In this document: positions 51,698 through 61,864 of the stretch, piece after piece
How positions within the stretch are numbered: the stretch's first letter is position 1
How the letters are laid out: each line of letters starts with the position of its first letter
Source: Ohtaekwangia koreensis
GTDB taxonomy: Bacteria; Bacteroidota; Bacteroidia; Cytophagales; Cyclobacteriaceae
NCBI RefSeq assembly: GCF_900167975.1
Contig: NZ_FUZU01000003.1
Span: forward strand, 248,001 to 312,000
Length of the DNA stretch: 64,000 nt
Reading direction: 5' to 3'
Position numbers and translations under genes: made by a program
Notes under the pieces: generated by a model
Told to the model about the DNA's origin: nothing
Databases searched by the model: none
Seen by the model: only the letters and a program-made list of their open reading frames with translations

Positions 51698-52552
51698 TCA
51701 GAAAACTTTTGCTTTATAGTCAGCATCTTCCAACGCGATAAGATCCTTCAATAGCGAGAGACTTACTTCACCTGGTTTTCCATTTCCTATTTGTGTTTCA
51801 TTTATCTGTACAATCGGAACAATTCGTTTGGTTGTACTTGTAAGGAAAGCTTCTTTCGCCTGACAGATATCATCGAGGGTAACGATGGCTTCTTCAGCCC
51901 TATATCTTTTCGCGGCAAGCTTCAGTATATTTTTACGGGTGATGCCGTGCAACACATGATGAGCCGGTGTCACTATAGTATTGTCTTTTCGTACAATAAA
52001 AAGATTACAACGTGGAAATTCTGAAACTATACCATGCTGATGGTATAGCACATCCATTGCTTTACTTTCCTTTACCTTGTTGATAAGCCAGATGCCAATG
52101 GAGTAATTGATCGTTTTGGCGGATGCGAGATCCCTCCCATATTCATGGGTAATGATTTTGACACCATTTTTAATTTGATCCTCACCGGGCAGTGTAAGCG
52201 AATGCTGTGTTATAATCAGGTTCGGTTCAGCTGGTTGATAGCCATCTTCTGAATAGCCGCCCGTAAGAATCATTTTTATACCTGACTCTGCTATATCATT
52301 TTTTTCAATCAAAGTATAGATCACTGACTTGAGCTCTTCGCGCGTATGCGGAACCGTCAGGTGCATAATAGCCGCAGAGTTGTAAAACCGGTCGAGGTAA
52401 TCATCCAGAAAGTAAGGATGTCCATCGTGGATCTTGAAGAAATCAAAAATACCATACCCTCGTTGAATGGAGAGATCGCGCACATGCAGAAATGCATTTT
52501 CAACGGGCACGATTTCATGATGTATATAGGAAAACTTACTATTTGATGGCAT
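51698..52552 (-). CDS. Class IV PLP aminotransferase
   Basis: A 284-aa fold-type IV aminotransferase (branched-chain, D-amino acid or aminodeoxychorismate lyase group). Family features include RGYGIFDFFKI in the N-terminal domain, GGYSEDGYQP, the lysine-containing INYSIGIWLINKVKE strand, SEFPRCNLFIVRKD and the phosphate-binding GITRKNILKLA. The exact substrate class is not fixed by these motifs. Its start overlaps the end of the P1 peptidase gene by 14 bases, so the two are probably translated together. Confidence 0.85.
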   Translation of the reverse strand: MPSNSKFSYIHHEIVPVENAFLHVRDLSIQRGYGIFDFFKIHDGHPYFLDDYLDRFYNSAAIMHLTVPHTREELKSVIYTLIEKNDIAESGIKMILTGGYSEDGYQPAEPNLIITQHSLTLPGEDQIKNGVKIITHEYGRDLASAKTINYSIGIWLINKVKESKAMDVLYHQHGIVSEFPRCNLFIVRKDNTIVTPAHHVLHGITRKNILKLAAKRYRAEEAIVTLDDICQAKEAFLTSTTKRIVPIVQINETQIGNGKPGEVSLSLLKDLIALEDADYKAKVF

Positions 52553-53669
52553 TGTGTTTTTTTAGAATGTCAAGTACTTCTTCAATGGGTAATGCTTTTA
52601 CTGTGCGTTGATCTTTTCCCTGCAAGGTTTCTGCCTTGAACAAGGAATTGATAATGGCTTCTTCGGTAGCTTCAATCGCGGCCATAAATAACGGAGACAT
52701 TTCATCATTTAGCAACAGTGTTGTGGTGTGTGTTTTCCCTGATGAAGTATGGGGTATACGAAGCGACTCCATGGTAGAGAAAGCAATCACGTAATCACCA
52801 CTGCCGTTGGAAGCTATACCACCGGTACGAGCCAGTCCCATGAATGCACGTTTGGCAAGACGCTCCAGATTGCGAGCGTCCAGTGGGGCATCCGTTGCAA
52901 CGATGATCATGCACGATCCATCGCCAGAATCTTTTAACTGATCGCTCAGGTAAAATTGTTTAAGCTCCTCACCTACCGGCACACCATCGATCTGCAACAC
53001 ACCGCCAAAATTAGATTGCACCAGTACACCAACGGTATAGCTACCCGATGCCTGCGGAAGTTTGCGCGATGCCGTACCAATACCACCTTTAAAACCAAAA
53101 CACACCGTGCCTGAACCTGCTCCTATATTTCCTTCAGCTACAGTACCGGTATCCGCTTGCTTTATTGTCTGCAATACATCTGCCTTGGTAACTGCGCGTG
53201 CGCGGATGTCGCTTAACCCTCCATCGTTCGTCTCTCCTACAACTGCATTTACAGATTGTACTTTTTCGTTACCGGGCTGTTGCAAAGTATAGTCGATCAC
53301 CGCGTCCATAGCAGTGGATACATTTAACGTATTCGTAAGTATAATCGGAGTCTCCAGGTTTCCGAGCTCCGTCACCTGTGTTGTGCCTGCAAGCTTACCG
53401 AATCCGTTCCCTATATATACCGCAGCCGGTACTTTCTGCTGGAAGATATTACCATCGTGTGGAAGAATGGCAGTGACGCCCGTATGGACATTATCGCGGT
53501 GAATGGTGGTGTGTCCAACCTGAACGCCTTTAACATCTGTGATCGCATTGTATGTACCGGTAGGTAACACACCAATCTTTACGCCATAGTCGCGTGCACG
53601 CTTACGAGGTTGTGCGTTTGTAAAGATGAAACAAAATATACCAATCGTTAAAAAAAGAATTCTAATCAT
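52539..53669 (-). CDS. Secreted P1-family (DmpA-like) aminopeptidase
   Basis: A 376-aa Ntn-hydrolase-like peptidase of the DmpA/L-aminopeptidase D-esterase family with a signal peptide ending IFTNAQ. It has AITDVKGVQVGHTTI near the N-terminus, GGIGTASRKLP in the middle and the self-cleavage/nucleophile region ASNGSGDYVIAF near residue 295, where the Ser in NGS is expected to become the N-terminal nucleophile after cleavage. It releases N-terminal residues or beta-amino peptides. It heads the run with the class IV aminotransferase and VanZ. Confidence 0.88.
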   Translation of the reverse strand: MIRILFLTIGIFCFIFTNAQPRKRARDYGVKIGVLPTGTYNAITDVKGVQVGHTTIHRDNVHTGVTAILPHDGNIFQQKVPAAVYIGNGFGKLAGTTQVTELGNLETPIILTNTLNVSTAMDAVIDYTLQQPGNEKVQSVNAVVGETNDGGLSDIRARAVTKADVLQTIKQADTGTVAEGNIGAGSGTVCFGFKGGIGTASRKLPQASGSYTVGVLVQSNFGGVLQIDGVPVGEELKQFYLSDQLKDSGDGSCMIIVATDAPLDARNLERLAKRAFMGLARTGGIASNGSGDYVIAFSTMESLRIPHTSSGKTHTTTLLLNDEMSPLFMAAIEATEEAIINSLFKAETLQGKDQRTVKALPIEEVLDILKKHNAIK

Positions 53670-53788
53670 AGCATTCTGAATCGAGCAGTAAGATACAAAC
53701 TAAAGAAGCATGTATATAGTTGCACGAAAAACAAAAAAACCGGAATGCTGTTCAGGTTTTAATTTATAAACGATGTGTTGTATACGAC

Positions 53789-54526
53789 CTAGTTACGGAT
53801 ATAGCTTGCATGAAGCTCTCTTATTTCTTTAATATCCTGTCTGAAGAATTTACGTTCAGGTCCTTTCATGTGTTCAAGCTCTTCATTCAGTTCTGCCAGT
53901 TTAACTTTGAGTACATCTGGTTTATTGATGGCGATCAGGAATTTGCAAAACTCTGCACGCTGCTTGTAGTTTTTAAAAGACTTATCCATACTTTCAAAAA
54001 GACTTTCCGCTTTCGCTGTGTTCCCTGTGTGATACTGTGACCACGCATAGCCTGCTTTTTCTTCCGCCTCTACAAAACGTTTTTCAGATTCAAGTGCTTC
54101 ACCATATTGAATTACTGAATTGTAATCTTTATTCAGATAACTCGCATGTAAAAGCTTGATACGCAATGCGGGGTCGTCCGACATAAATCCCGTAAGGCAT
54201 TCTTTATACAATACTATTGCATCGGTATATCTGTTATTGCCTACGTATGCATCTGCAAGATTTGTTTTGTTCGTTATATTATCGCTGAACTGTAACGCCT
54301 TCTCTAACTGCTCAATCTTATAGTTACTGTTTACAACTTCTTTTACTCCCTCGGCAATAGTGTTGATATTGTTCCGGTTATAAAAATTATGGTACATATA
54401 AATGAGACAGCCCAAACCCGGTAAAATTATAATGAACCAATACCAACGTTGTTCAGCATTATTTTTATAGGCATGATATAAACAGAATGCCTGGAGAATC
54501 AAGAGTGGAGTATAGAAGCCGATCAT
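53789..54526 (-). CDS. Membrane-anchored TPR protein, unknown
   Basis: A 245-aa protein with two N-terminal helices (about residues 3-20 and 28-48, WFIIILPGLGCLIYMYHNFY) that give a short membrane anchor, then TPR-like repeats (TNLADAYVGNNRYTDAIVLY, LLHASYLNKDYNSVIQYGEA). Such proteins usually scaffold other proteins. I do not recognise an exact family. It lies 120 bases upstream of the P1 peptidase gene on the same strand. Confidence 0.75.
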   Translation of the reverse strand: MIGFYTPLLILQAFCLYHAYKNNAEQRWYWFIIILPGLGCLIYMYHNFYNRNNINTIAEGVKEVVNSNYKIEQLEKALQFSDNITNKTNLADAYVGNNRYTDAIVLYKECLTGFMSDDPALRIKLLHASYLNKDYNSVIQYGEALESEKRFVEAEEKAGYAWSQYHTGNTAKAESLFESMDKSFKNYKQRAEFCKFLIAINKPDVLKVKLAELNEELEHMKGPERKFFRQDIKEIRELHASYIRN

Positions 54527-54609
54527 ACAAAAACGATTTTAAGTACCTGCAAGGTGAGTCTAAAGGTACTTATAAAAATTGATTCGACTACTGCTGCACC
54601 TGTTAACAT

Positions 54610-56202
54610 TCAGTTACCTGGAATATAACGCGGTGCACGCCTGTGTTTTGTGCCTTGTTCATACGCGAAAGCGATTTCGAGCAGCAGCGGCTCACTCCAT
54701 GCTTTCCCGAAAAACGACACATCTACGGGCAATTCATCAATAAAACCCATGGGCACTGCAATAGCCGGATACCCTGCAATCGCGGCAAGCGAGGAGCTTC
54801 CTCCCATAAAATGATCGCCATTGATCAAGTCTGTCTTCCATGCTGGCGAACCTGTAGGTGCCATGAGTGCATCCAGTTTATACTGCGCAATCAGTTTATC
54901 GATGCCGTCTTCGCGTGTAGCTTTGTGCATCGCGGCCAACGCTTCTTTATATTCTTTACTTTCAAGGTCACCTTTTACATGCGCCATCTCCAATAACTTC
55001 TGGTCGAAGTAACGAAGCTCAACAGAATCTTTTTTATTGAACGCGATTAACTGCTGAAGATCTTTAACCGGTGCGTTCGGTATACTTGCAAAGTATTTTG
55101 TAAGTCCATCTTTAAATTCATATAGCAGCACCTGGAAAGACGGACCACCAGCACCTTTACCGGCAGGCTCTTCGATTTCTATTATTTCTGCACCCTGACT
55201 TTTTAAATACGCAACGGTCTGTTTCATTAACGTATCTACCTTTGCATGATATCCTGAAACATCTTTCAATAAACCGATACGCTTTCCCTTCAAGCCATCC
55301 TTTTTCAGGAATGAAGTATAGTCCTTGTGAATTATAGCATCCGGGTTCAACGTCTTGCTATCAGATGAATCTATACCTGCTAATATACCCAGGGCAATTG
55401 CTACATCTTCTACCGTGCGTCCCATAGGGCCGGGTGTATCTTGTGTAAAAGAGATCGGTATAATTCCTGACCGGCTGATCAAACCAACGGTAGGTTTCAA
55501 CCCTACTATACCATTATTATTCGCAGGACAAACAATCGAACCATTGGTTTCTGTACCAATGGCCAGTGCACATAAACTCGCTGCTACAGCAGCACCCGAT
55601 CCCGAACTTGATCCACATGGATTCCTGTCCAATATATAGGGGTTCTTCGTCTGCCCACCTACTCCACTCCATCCACTGGAAGACATGTCTGCGCGGAAGT
55701 TTGCCCATTCACTCAGGTTTGCTTTCGCGATGATGATGGCGCCTGCATCTCTCAACTTACGGGCAACCCAACTGTCTTTAGAAGCAAATGAATTACGGAG
55801 TACAACGGCTCCGGCGGTAGTGGGCATCTTGTCATGAGTATCTATATTATCCTTAAGAATTATAGGTATACCGTGTAGCGGCCCGCGAATCTTACCCTCC
55901 TTCCATTCTTTCTCGAGCGTTTCTGCAATCTGCAAAGCATCCGGGTTGATACAAATGACAGCGTTGATCTTCGGACCATTTTTATCAATGGCGTCAATGC
56001 GTGCAAGATAATCCTTCACGACACCGGTTATAGTATACTTATTTGTGCGATAACCCTCCTGCAATTGCCGGATGGTAATTTCTTCGAGGTATGCGTGTTC
56101 TGCAGCGGGTGCGTTGCTTTCGCTTCGCTTGGGTTCACAAGACCAGAACATCCCGGTTATAGCAATACCAAGAGTAAATATACGGAGCAGATAAAATCTC
56201 AT
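54610..56202 (-). CDS. Amidase-signature family lipoprotein
   Basis: A 530-aa amidase-signature enzyme. Its catalytic Ser-cis-Ser-Lys triad is visible as the Lys in IPIILKDNID (about residue 115) and the Ser pair in CGSSSGSGAAVAAS with GTETNGSIVCPAN. The N-terminus (LGIAITGMFWSC) carries a lipobox, so it is probably membrane-anchored outside the inner membrane; Bacteroidota have many such exported amidases. ATG 56202 gives a better signal peptide than the one at 56223. Substrate unknown. Confidence 0.88.
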   Translation of the reverse strand: MRFYLLRIFTLGIAITGMFWSCEPKRSESNAPAAEHAYLEEITIRQLQEGYRTNKYTITGVVKDYLARIDAIDKNGPKINAVICINPDALQIAETLEKEWKEGKIRGPLHGIPIILKDNIDTHDKMPTTAGAVVLRNSFASKDSWVARKLRDAGAIIIAKANLSEWANFRADMSSSGWSGVGGQTKNPYILDRNPCGSSSGSGAAVAASLCALAIGTETNGSIVCPANNNGIVGLKPTVGLISRSGIIPISFTQDTPGPMGRTVEDVAIALGILAGIDSSDSKTLNPDAIIHKDYTSFLKKDGLKGKRIGLLKDVSGYHAKVDTLMKQTVAYLKSQGAEIIEIEEPAGKGAGGPSFQVLLYEFKDGLTKYFASIPNAPVKDLQQLIAFNKKDSVELRYFDQKLLEMAHVKGDLESKEYKEALAAMHKATREDGIDKLIAQYKLDALMAPTGSPAWKTDLINGDHFMGGSSSLAAIAGYPAIAVPMGFIDELPVDVSFFGKAWSEPLLLEIAFAYEQGTKHRRAPRYIPGN

Positions 56203-56328
56203 CGTGTAAGGGTTGGGTATCACTATAAATGTAAATCATTTCGTTAACCATCGCCCTATTTTATGAGCGACCCTGTGATAATCTTGTTTAACTGGTTAAT
56301 AAAAAAGATCAAAGGAGATTGAAAGATT

Positions 56329-56427
56329 ATGCTATATGCTTACAAGCAAGCGATGTTCATCTTAGCAGAAGGTAATGCGGCTGCGAAAACCTATATGATT
56401 TCGCAGGTATATCCAGAAAGTATATAA
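56329..56427 (+). CDS. Possible 32-aa small protein
   Basis: A short plus-strand frame from ATG 56329 (MLYAYKQAMFILAEGNAAAK...) with an AAAGGAG sequence 11 bases before it, in a gap between two minus-strand genes. Composition is protein-like and includes an amphipathic helix, but the frame is short and could be chance. Bacteroidota do not depend strongly on Shine-Dalgarno sites, so the AAAGGAG is only weak support. Confidence 0.2.
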   Translation: MLYAYKQAMFILAEGNAAAKTYMISQVYPESI

Positions 56428-56461
56428 AGAAGCAGGGTCTAAAATCAAGCGCAAAAACAGA

Positions 56462-57793
56462 TCATGCTATGGCATGATTTACATGCTTGTCCACAACAAC
56501 GTGCTTTTGCTTTTCAGCAACGTGGATGGTAATACGTTGAAGTATCACAGACAGAATTAAACCGAACAGTACAAACGCTACAAAGAGTATGAACCCCGGC
56601 TGTAATGATGTTTCGTTGGTGGATATACTTGCCAATGATTCCGTCTTCATATTCAGATTCGAAAGCTGGCTATCGAGTATACCCTTGAAACCTATATATG
56701 CCATAAAGATTGCTACAACATTTACATCGGCCATGCTCCATTTACCCGATTTAAAAGCAAAGAATTGAATCACTTTACTATTGCGCCATTTTTCACTGCC
56801 TAATAAATATAGTTTGGTAGCGAGTAATTTCCCGATTGGGAAAACGATACTGAAAATCAAAATCAGTACACCCACAAAAGCAGAATCGAATTGGCCGGTC
56901 TCCAGCAATACGCGAACGACATCAACAATGCTTTTACTTTGGAAGAAGATCACCTGGTCACTAAACGAAATCCGTTCCCCGATCAGCAAAAAGCTCATCT
57001 CTTTAATACGCGCGTCAATCTCGATCATGGGCGATGTCAGTCCAACAAACAATACAATCAATGCCAATAAAATCGATATTATAAACAAAGGTGTATGCAA
57101 TGTTACCTGGTTTTTGAGTGCCCACCACATAATCAGAAATACGATCATTATACCCAGAATTATATAGGCAAAAAAGTATGCTTTCTCCTGTAAAGACAGA
57201 AGTGCATTTTCGCTTACACGGTTGAAGTCCGCTACATCTGCCGTACCATATTTGTTTAATATAGCCTTCACACGGTTCACATCATTGGCACTGTCGTACG
57301 TGACCGAACCAAATTCCTTCAGTTTACTTTGCGCCAGAAATTTAAGCTTCTCTCTATTTTTGGGTTTCTTGATTTCGTTGACAATGGTAGCAGCAAGCTC
57401 GGGTACTTTTGCATGGATCTTCTCTTCATCCACCAGTGTCTTCACTGCGAACCTTCTGAGTTTACCGCGAACCGTTTTCTGCTTTCTGTCAATCATGCTA
57501 TCGGCTTTATTAATGACGGCATGAAGTACCTGCGATAGTTGTTCTTTTACGACAGCTTCCTGTTCCTTGGTAAATTCAAAATCATCGATGCGATGTGTTA
57601 CAACTCTCACGAGGTGATCGCGCCAGGCATTAACAGACAATAGCCCATAGGTTATGTTGTTCAGAACGCTATAGTCTTTTTTAATCTCTGCCCTTTCATT
57701 AGAGAGATGGTATACCTGAAATCCACTCCATGCTGCAATAACTAATAATATCCCACCCACGAATATTAAAAGCGAACGTTGAAGTAGTTTCAT
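56462..57793 (-). CDS. PqiA-like inner-membrane protein with N-terminal extracytoplasmic domain
   Basis: A 443-aa membrane protein. The first helix (LLIFVGGILLVIAAWSGFQ) is followed by a roughly 190-residue, mostly helical soluble region rich in Lys/Glu/Val. The C-terminal half (about 205-430) has four or more helices with the paraquat-inducible protein A pattern: LFVGLTSPMIEIDARIKEM and SMADVNVVAIFMAYIGF. PqiA proteins work with MCE proteins in lipid transport between membranes, but no MCE gene is adjacent. The extended N-terminal region is unusual. Confidence 0.75.
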   Translation of the reverse strand: MKLLQRSLLIFVGGILLVIAAWSGFQVYHLSNERAEIKKDYSVLNNITYGLLSVNAWRDHLVRVVTHRIDDFEFTKEQEAVVKEQLSQVLHAVINKADSMIDRKQKTVRGKLRRFAVKTLVDEEKIHAKVPELAATIVNEIKKPKNREKLKFLAQSKLKEFGSVTYDSANDVNRVKAILNKYGTADVADFNRVSENALLSLQEKAYFFAYIILGIMIVFLIMWWALKNQVTLHTPLFIISILLALIVLFVGLTSPMIEIDARIKEMSFLLIGERISFSDQVIFFQSKSIVDVVRVLLETGQFDSAFVGVLILIFSIVFPIGKLLATKLYLLGSEKWRNSKVIQFFAFKSGKWSMADVNVVAIFMAYIGFKGILDSQLSNLNMKTESLASISTNETSLQPGFILFVAFVLFGLILSVILQRITIHVAEKQKHVVVDKHVNHAIA

Positions 57794-57985
57794 AAGAGTG
57801 TATCATTAGGTAGCATGCTATCATTTAAAATATACATGCCGGTAGTAAGTAGCACGGAAGAACCGTTTGCCTGCCTCTTAATCATGTTTTTAGGGTAGAA
57901 AGTTCTACACCTTAGCTTTGTTTTTTGTGAATTCCCCCTTTACGAGGAAATCTATACCTATAAAATATGATTAATTTTATTTCAA

Positions 57986-57993
57986 TACCTTTG
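57986..57993 (+). promoter_or_regulatory. -7 box TACCTTTG close to the start of the 73-aa gene
   Basis: Exact TAnnTTTG match ending 7 bases before the ATG at 58001, leaving a leader of at most a few bases. Confidence 0.42.
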
Positions 57994-58000
57994 TCAGACT

Positions 58001-58222
58001 ATGGCAGAATCACTAAACCTTTTAGAAGAAACCATCAATCACTTTGAGGAAGGCGCTAAGTCTGTGCGGGCTTATACAAACAATACTACGTATATTATTA
58101 CCAAGGCTGGCGAGAGCGAAGATTTCTGGGTGGCTGCTGAAGAGCCAACCTTTCCAAAGACCAAAACAAAATCACTCGATACTTATTTCAAAGATGTCTT
58201 CGGGATCGATGCCCGTTACTAG
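58001..58222 (+). CDS. Small soluble protein, unknown
   Basis: A 73-aa soluble protein with a helical start (NLLEETINHFEEGAKSVRAY), a strand (TTYIITKAGESEDFWVAAEE) and a charged tail. It has no signal peptide or recognisable motif. The near-leaderless promoter box and good ORF composition support it. It precedes the TraB-like lipoprotein gene by 68 bases. Confidence 0.65.
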   Translation: MAESLNLLEETINHFEEGAKSVRAYTNNTTYIITKAGESEDFWVAAEEPTFPKTKTKSLDTYFKDVFGIDARY

Positions 58223-58290
58223 ATCAAATTTTCAAATGCTGGAATATTTAGATAGTTTACTTTCTAAAATACTCTAACGTTTAAAAATTA

Positions 58291-59172
58291 ATGAAATCCG
58301 CAGCCCTGCTTTTTATACTTTGTTGTTTATTCAGCAATTGCCAGGAAAACAAACCCGCTATATCTTTAGGCGATACCCATGAAATGGTCGATTATCTTAG
58401 GGTAGCCTCTATGATAAATGAACTCGGCGGCCCTACGGTATTGGACCTTAAAAACAGCAAAGGCCAACAGGTTGTGCTGGTCGGATGTCCGCATTCGCGG
58501 GATACCACTGCCAAAGAATTTGATCTTATCGATGTATACTTTAAACATCTTAAACCTGAAGTTGCTTTTAACGAAGGCGGCAGTATACAGGAAAGTGTCC
58601 ATTATGTTTCAAGGAACGAAGCTATACTGAAAGGTGGCGAGACTGCTTTACTTAAATATTATTGCGATCAGTCCGGCATTAAAATGCTGAATGGCGACTT
58701 TACAGAAGAAGAAGAATTCGAAGCCATGCTCAAGCGTTACCCTAAAGATGAGCTCTTGCTATACTATAGCTTCGAACGTTTTATCGTTCCATACAAGTAT
58801 GGTATGGATAGCGACAAACCTATTGAGGAAGCATACGCTGATTTCACAGACGGCTATCTCGCCAAACACAAGTTTCCGCTAACCGAAGAAGAGAAATCAT
58901 TCGATTATTTTAAGGCGCTATACAAGAAGTACATGGCTAATGAGTTCGACCTGGGAAGAGCTGACATCGAACAATTCGATTTTCTGAATGACAATTGCAA
59001 GTTCTGTGCAGTCGGCAGAGCTTCCAAAGTAGTGCGGGATGAAGTGTTGCTTCAGAAAATTAATGCGGCACTCGATCAATACAACCGAATCTTTATAACC
59101 TTCGGGGGAGCGCATGCCCTTGCCATTGAGCCGGCTCTTAAAAACCTTTTGCGTAAAAAAGCTGCGGAATAG
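58291..59172 (+). CDS. TraB/TIKI-like lipoprotein
   Basis: A 293-aa exported lipoprotein: signal MKSAALLFILCCLFSNC with lipobox C17. The mature protein carries two GxxH motifs, GCPH at 65-68 and GGAH at 272-275, at the start and end of the domain, as in the TraB/TIKI/GumN group of putative metallopeptidases, with acidic residues after DTTAKEFDLIDVYF and EVAFNEGG. Identity to known members is not obvious and the length fits. It would act in the periplasm or at the surface. Lies upstream of menD. Confidence 0.6.
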   Translation: MKSAALLFILCCLFSNCQENKPAISLGDTHEMVDYLRVASMINELGGPTVLDLKNSKGQQVVLVGCPHSRDTTAKEFDLIDVYFKHLKPEVAFNEGGSIQESVHYVSRNEAILKGGETALLKYYCDQSGIKMLNGDFTEEEEFEAMLKRYPKDELLLYYSFERFIVPYKYGMDSDKPIEEAYADFTDGYLAKHKFPLTEEEKSFDYFKALYKKYMANEFDLGRADIEQFDFLNDNCKFCAVGRASKVVRDEVLLQKINAALDQYNRIFITFGGAHALAIEPALKNLLRKKAAE

Positions 59173-59293
59173 TTAGTAATTTAAAACGTTAACCTCCTGC
59201 CTGTAACGGGATTATACGTAAATCATAACACCGGCATCAAAGTGATATTTGAATATTCGCGCTCCCTCCCCATATTCGCACACGAATAATTCA

Positions 59294-61024
59294 ATGGCCC
59301 GTTTTCAACCTATCTATGACATCGCTGAGCTCTGTTCCCGAAAAGGTTTAACACAGGCTATACTTTGCCCTGGCTCGCGATGCGCTCCTTTAACATTAGC
59401 ATTTGTCAGACACCCTGATATTACTACACGCACGTTCAGTGATGAACGCAGTGCTGGTTTTGTTGCCCTCGGTATAGCGCAGCAAAAGAAAGCTCCTGCG
59501 GTTGTGGTGTGTACATCAGGCTCGGCTGCCTATAACCTCGCTCCTGCGGTTGCCGAAGCCTGGTTCAGTGAGACACCGCTCATTATACTTACTGCTGATA
59601 GGCCGGCAGAATGGATCGCACAACATGATGGACAAACGATTCATCAGACTGAAATTTTTGGCAAGCATGTCAAAAAGTTTTTTCAGCTTCCGCAGGAGTA
59701 TGAACATGCCGATAGTCAGTGGGCGATCAACCGGATAGTAAACGAAGCGATCAATCTTTCTTTTCAGGAACCGAAAGGTCCTGTACATATTAATGCTCCG
59801 TTTCGCGAGCCTCTATATCCTTCTAAAGAAGATGCCATCACGTTCAGTACAACAGTACGTGTTATGGATGAATATACTTCTCCTTTCACACTCTCGGAAG
59901 AACAAAAGAAAAAGCTCACATCCGAGTGGCGAACGTTTCATAACACGTTGATCGTTGCTGGGCAGCATGAAGATGACCCGGAGTTGAATCAAGCGCTGTC
60001 CGCTTTCTTCGCGCAGCATAATATACCTATAGCAGGCGATGTCATTTCCAATCTTCATGATGTTGAAAAATTGGTGAGACATGCGGATACATTTCTCGGC
60101 CAGGCATCCAATGACGTAAAGAAAACATTGCGCCCCGATCTGCTGATCACATTTGGAAAGTCTATCATTTCAAAAAACCTGAAATTGTTCCTTCGGAAAT
60201 ATACTCCGAAAGTACACTGGCATATACAACCCGCCGGAGTCGTAGCCGATACATTTCAAAGTATAACCAATGTATTCAACGCGAGTCCTGCAAACTTTTT
60301 TCAATTCTTAAGCTCCCTTCCAAACACAGAATCGTTCGAGAACCAAAAGCAGAACAACTTCAATAAATTTTGGGAAGTTGAAGAACGTAGGGCTGTGCGT
60401 ACGCTGGAAGATTTTTTTCCGCAGGATGAATTTGCCGAGCTTGAACTGGTACATACTATCATTCAGAATCTCCCTGAGAATTGCAATCTGCATCTTGCCA
60501 ACAGCATGAGTGTACGTTATGCGAATTCCATCGGGTTGATGGCACATCAAAAAGGAATCCAGGTATATTCAAACCGTGGTACCAGTGGTATAGATGGTTG
60601 TACGAGTACAGCCGTAGGACACTCATTGTCCAATGACCGTCCGAACGTTCTCATCACGGGTGACCTTGCTTTCTTTTATGATCGCAACGCTTTCTGGCAT
60701 AATTATACTTTGCCTAACTTGCGCGTGGTGCTACTGAACAATCATGGAGGCGTGATCTTCAAAATGATTGATGGCCCGGGATCCTTGCCGGAAGCTGATG
60801 AATACTTTATCACCAGACAAAAACTGTCAGCGAAAAAACTATGTGAAGAGTTCGGGTTCGATCATTTGAAACTTGACAATAAACGCAAGATCAAAAACCT
60901 GGTGAAGGACTTTTTTGATTTTGATGGCAAGACTAAAATTCTTGAACTGGAAACGGATACACTGATTAATAAAATCATATTTGATAATCTGAAAGAGAAA
61001 ATAAAAAAGAGTTATGAGCTTTAA
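59294..61024 (+). CDS. menD: 2-succinyl-5-enolpyruvyl-6-hydroxy-3-cyclohexene-1-carboxylate synthase
   Basis: A 576-aa ThDP-dependent enzyme that joins 2-oxoglutarate to isochorismate in menaquinone synthesis. Family features are the N-terminal [15 protein letters not shown] segment, the [20 protein letters not shown] motif, and the ThDP pyrophosphate motif [20 protein letters not shown] (GD...N near the C-terminus). ATG 59294 was chosen; a frame-open earlier start at 59249 is not ATG and extends past the conserved start. MenB begins within its last codons (11-base overlap). Confidence 0.95.
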   Translation: MARFQPIYDIAELCSRKGLTQAILCPGSRCAPLTLAFVRHPDITTRTFSDERSAGFVALGIAQQKKAPAVVVCTSGSAAYNLAPAVAEAWFSETPLIILTADRPAEWIAQHDGQTIHQTEIFGKHVKKFFQLPQEYEHADSQWAINRIVNEAINLSFQEPKGPVHINAPFREPLYPSKEDAITFSTTVRVMDEYTSPFTLSEEQKKKLTSEWRTFHNTLIVAGQHEDDPELNQALSAFFAQHNIPIAGDVISNLHDVEKLVRHADTFLGQASNDVKKTLRPDLLITFGKSIISKNLKLFLRKYTPKVHWHIQPAGVVADTFQSITNVFNASPANFFQFLSSLPNTESFENQKQNNFNKFWEVEERRAVRTLEDFFPQDEFAELELVHTIIQNLPENCNLHLANSMSVRYANSIGLMAHQKGIQVYSNRGTSGIDGCTSTAVGHSLSNDRPNVLITGDLAFFYDRNAFWHNYTLPNLRVVLLNNHGGVIFKMIDGPGSLPEADEYFITRQKLSAKKLCEEFGFDHLKLDNKRKIKNLVKDFFDFDGKTKILELETDTLINKIIFDNLKEKIKKSYEL

Positions 61025-61838
61025 ATATCCCTGGCAACCAGTTAAAGAGTATAAGGACATACTGTTCCATAAATTTGAAGGCATTGCACGCATCAGTATA
61101 AATCGTCCGCATGTACACAATGCTTTTACACCTTTAACGGTGCAGGAGATGATTGATGCCATGCACATTTGCCGTGAAGATGCAGATGTACGCGTTATCA
61201 TTTTAACGGGTGAAGGCGGAAAGGCATTTTGCAGTGGTGGAGACCAAAGCGTGCGCGGTCATGGAGGATATGTTGGAGAAGATACAACGCCACGGCTAAA
61301 CGTTCTCGATCTGCAGAAGATGATCCGTTCTATACCGAAGCCGGTGATCGCGGCCGTAGCAGGCTGGGCCATTGGTGGCGGACACGTATTGCACGTGGTA
61401 TGCGATCTTACAATCGCTGCAGAGAATGCCCGCTTCGGTCAGACAGGTCCGAAGGTTGGTAGCTTTGATGGTGGCTTTGGTGCATCTTACCTGGCACGAA
61501 TCGTTGGCCAGAAGAAAGCGCGTGAGATATGGTTCCTGTGTGATCAATACGATGCCAAAGATGCGCTTGATATGGGGCTGGTAAATAAAGTAGTACCGCT
61601 CGAATTACTGGAAGAGACCTATGTTGAGTGGGCACAGAAGATCATTACAAAAAGTCCGCTGGCGATTCGCTTGCTGAAAAGTTCTTTCAACGCAGAGCTC
61701 GATGGACAGGCCGGTATACAGGAGCTTGCTGGTAATGCAACACTTCTATATTATCTTAGCGAAGAGGCAAAAGAAGGTAAGAATGCCTTCCTAGAGAAAC
61801 GTGATCCGGACTGGTCGAAGTATCCTAAATTTCCATAG
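61014..61838 (+). CDS. menB: 1,4-dihydroxy-2-naphthoyl-CoA synthase
   Basis: A 274-aa crotonase-fold enzyme that closes the second ring of the naphthoquinone by Dieckmann condensation of o-succinylbenzoyl-CoA. Signature parts are [17 protein letters not shown], the oxyanion-hole stretch [32 protein letters not shown] and the MenB-specific [20 protein letters not shown]. The Gly-Ser-Phe-Asp-Gly-Gly pattern is that of the bicarbonate-dependent type. Translationally coupled to menD. Confidence 0.96.
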   Translation: MSFKYPWQPVKEYKDILFHKFEGIARISINRPHVHNAFTPLTVQEMIDAMHICREDADVRVIILTGEGGKAFCSGGDQSVRGHGGYVGEDTTPRLNVLDLQKMIRSIPKPVIAAVAGWAIGGGHVLHVVCDLTIAAENARFGQTGPKVGSFDGGFGASYLARIVGQKKAREIWFLCDQYDAKDALDMGLVNKVVPLELLEETYVEWAQKIITKSPLAIRLLKSSFNAELDGQAGIQELAGNATLLYYLSEEAKEGKNAFLEKRDPDWSKYPKFP

Positions 61839-61864
61839 TCGTCTATATATACCTATATACTTAC

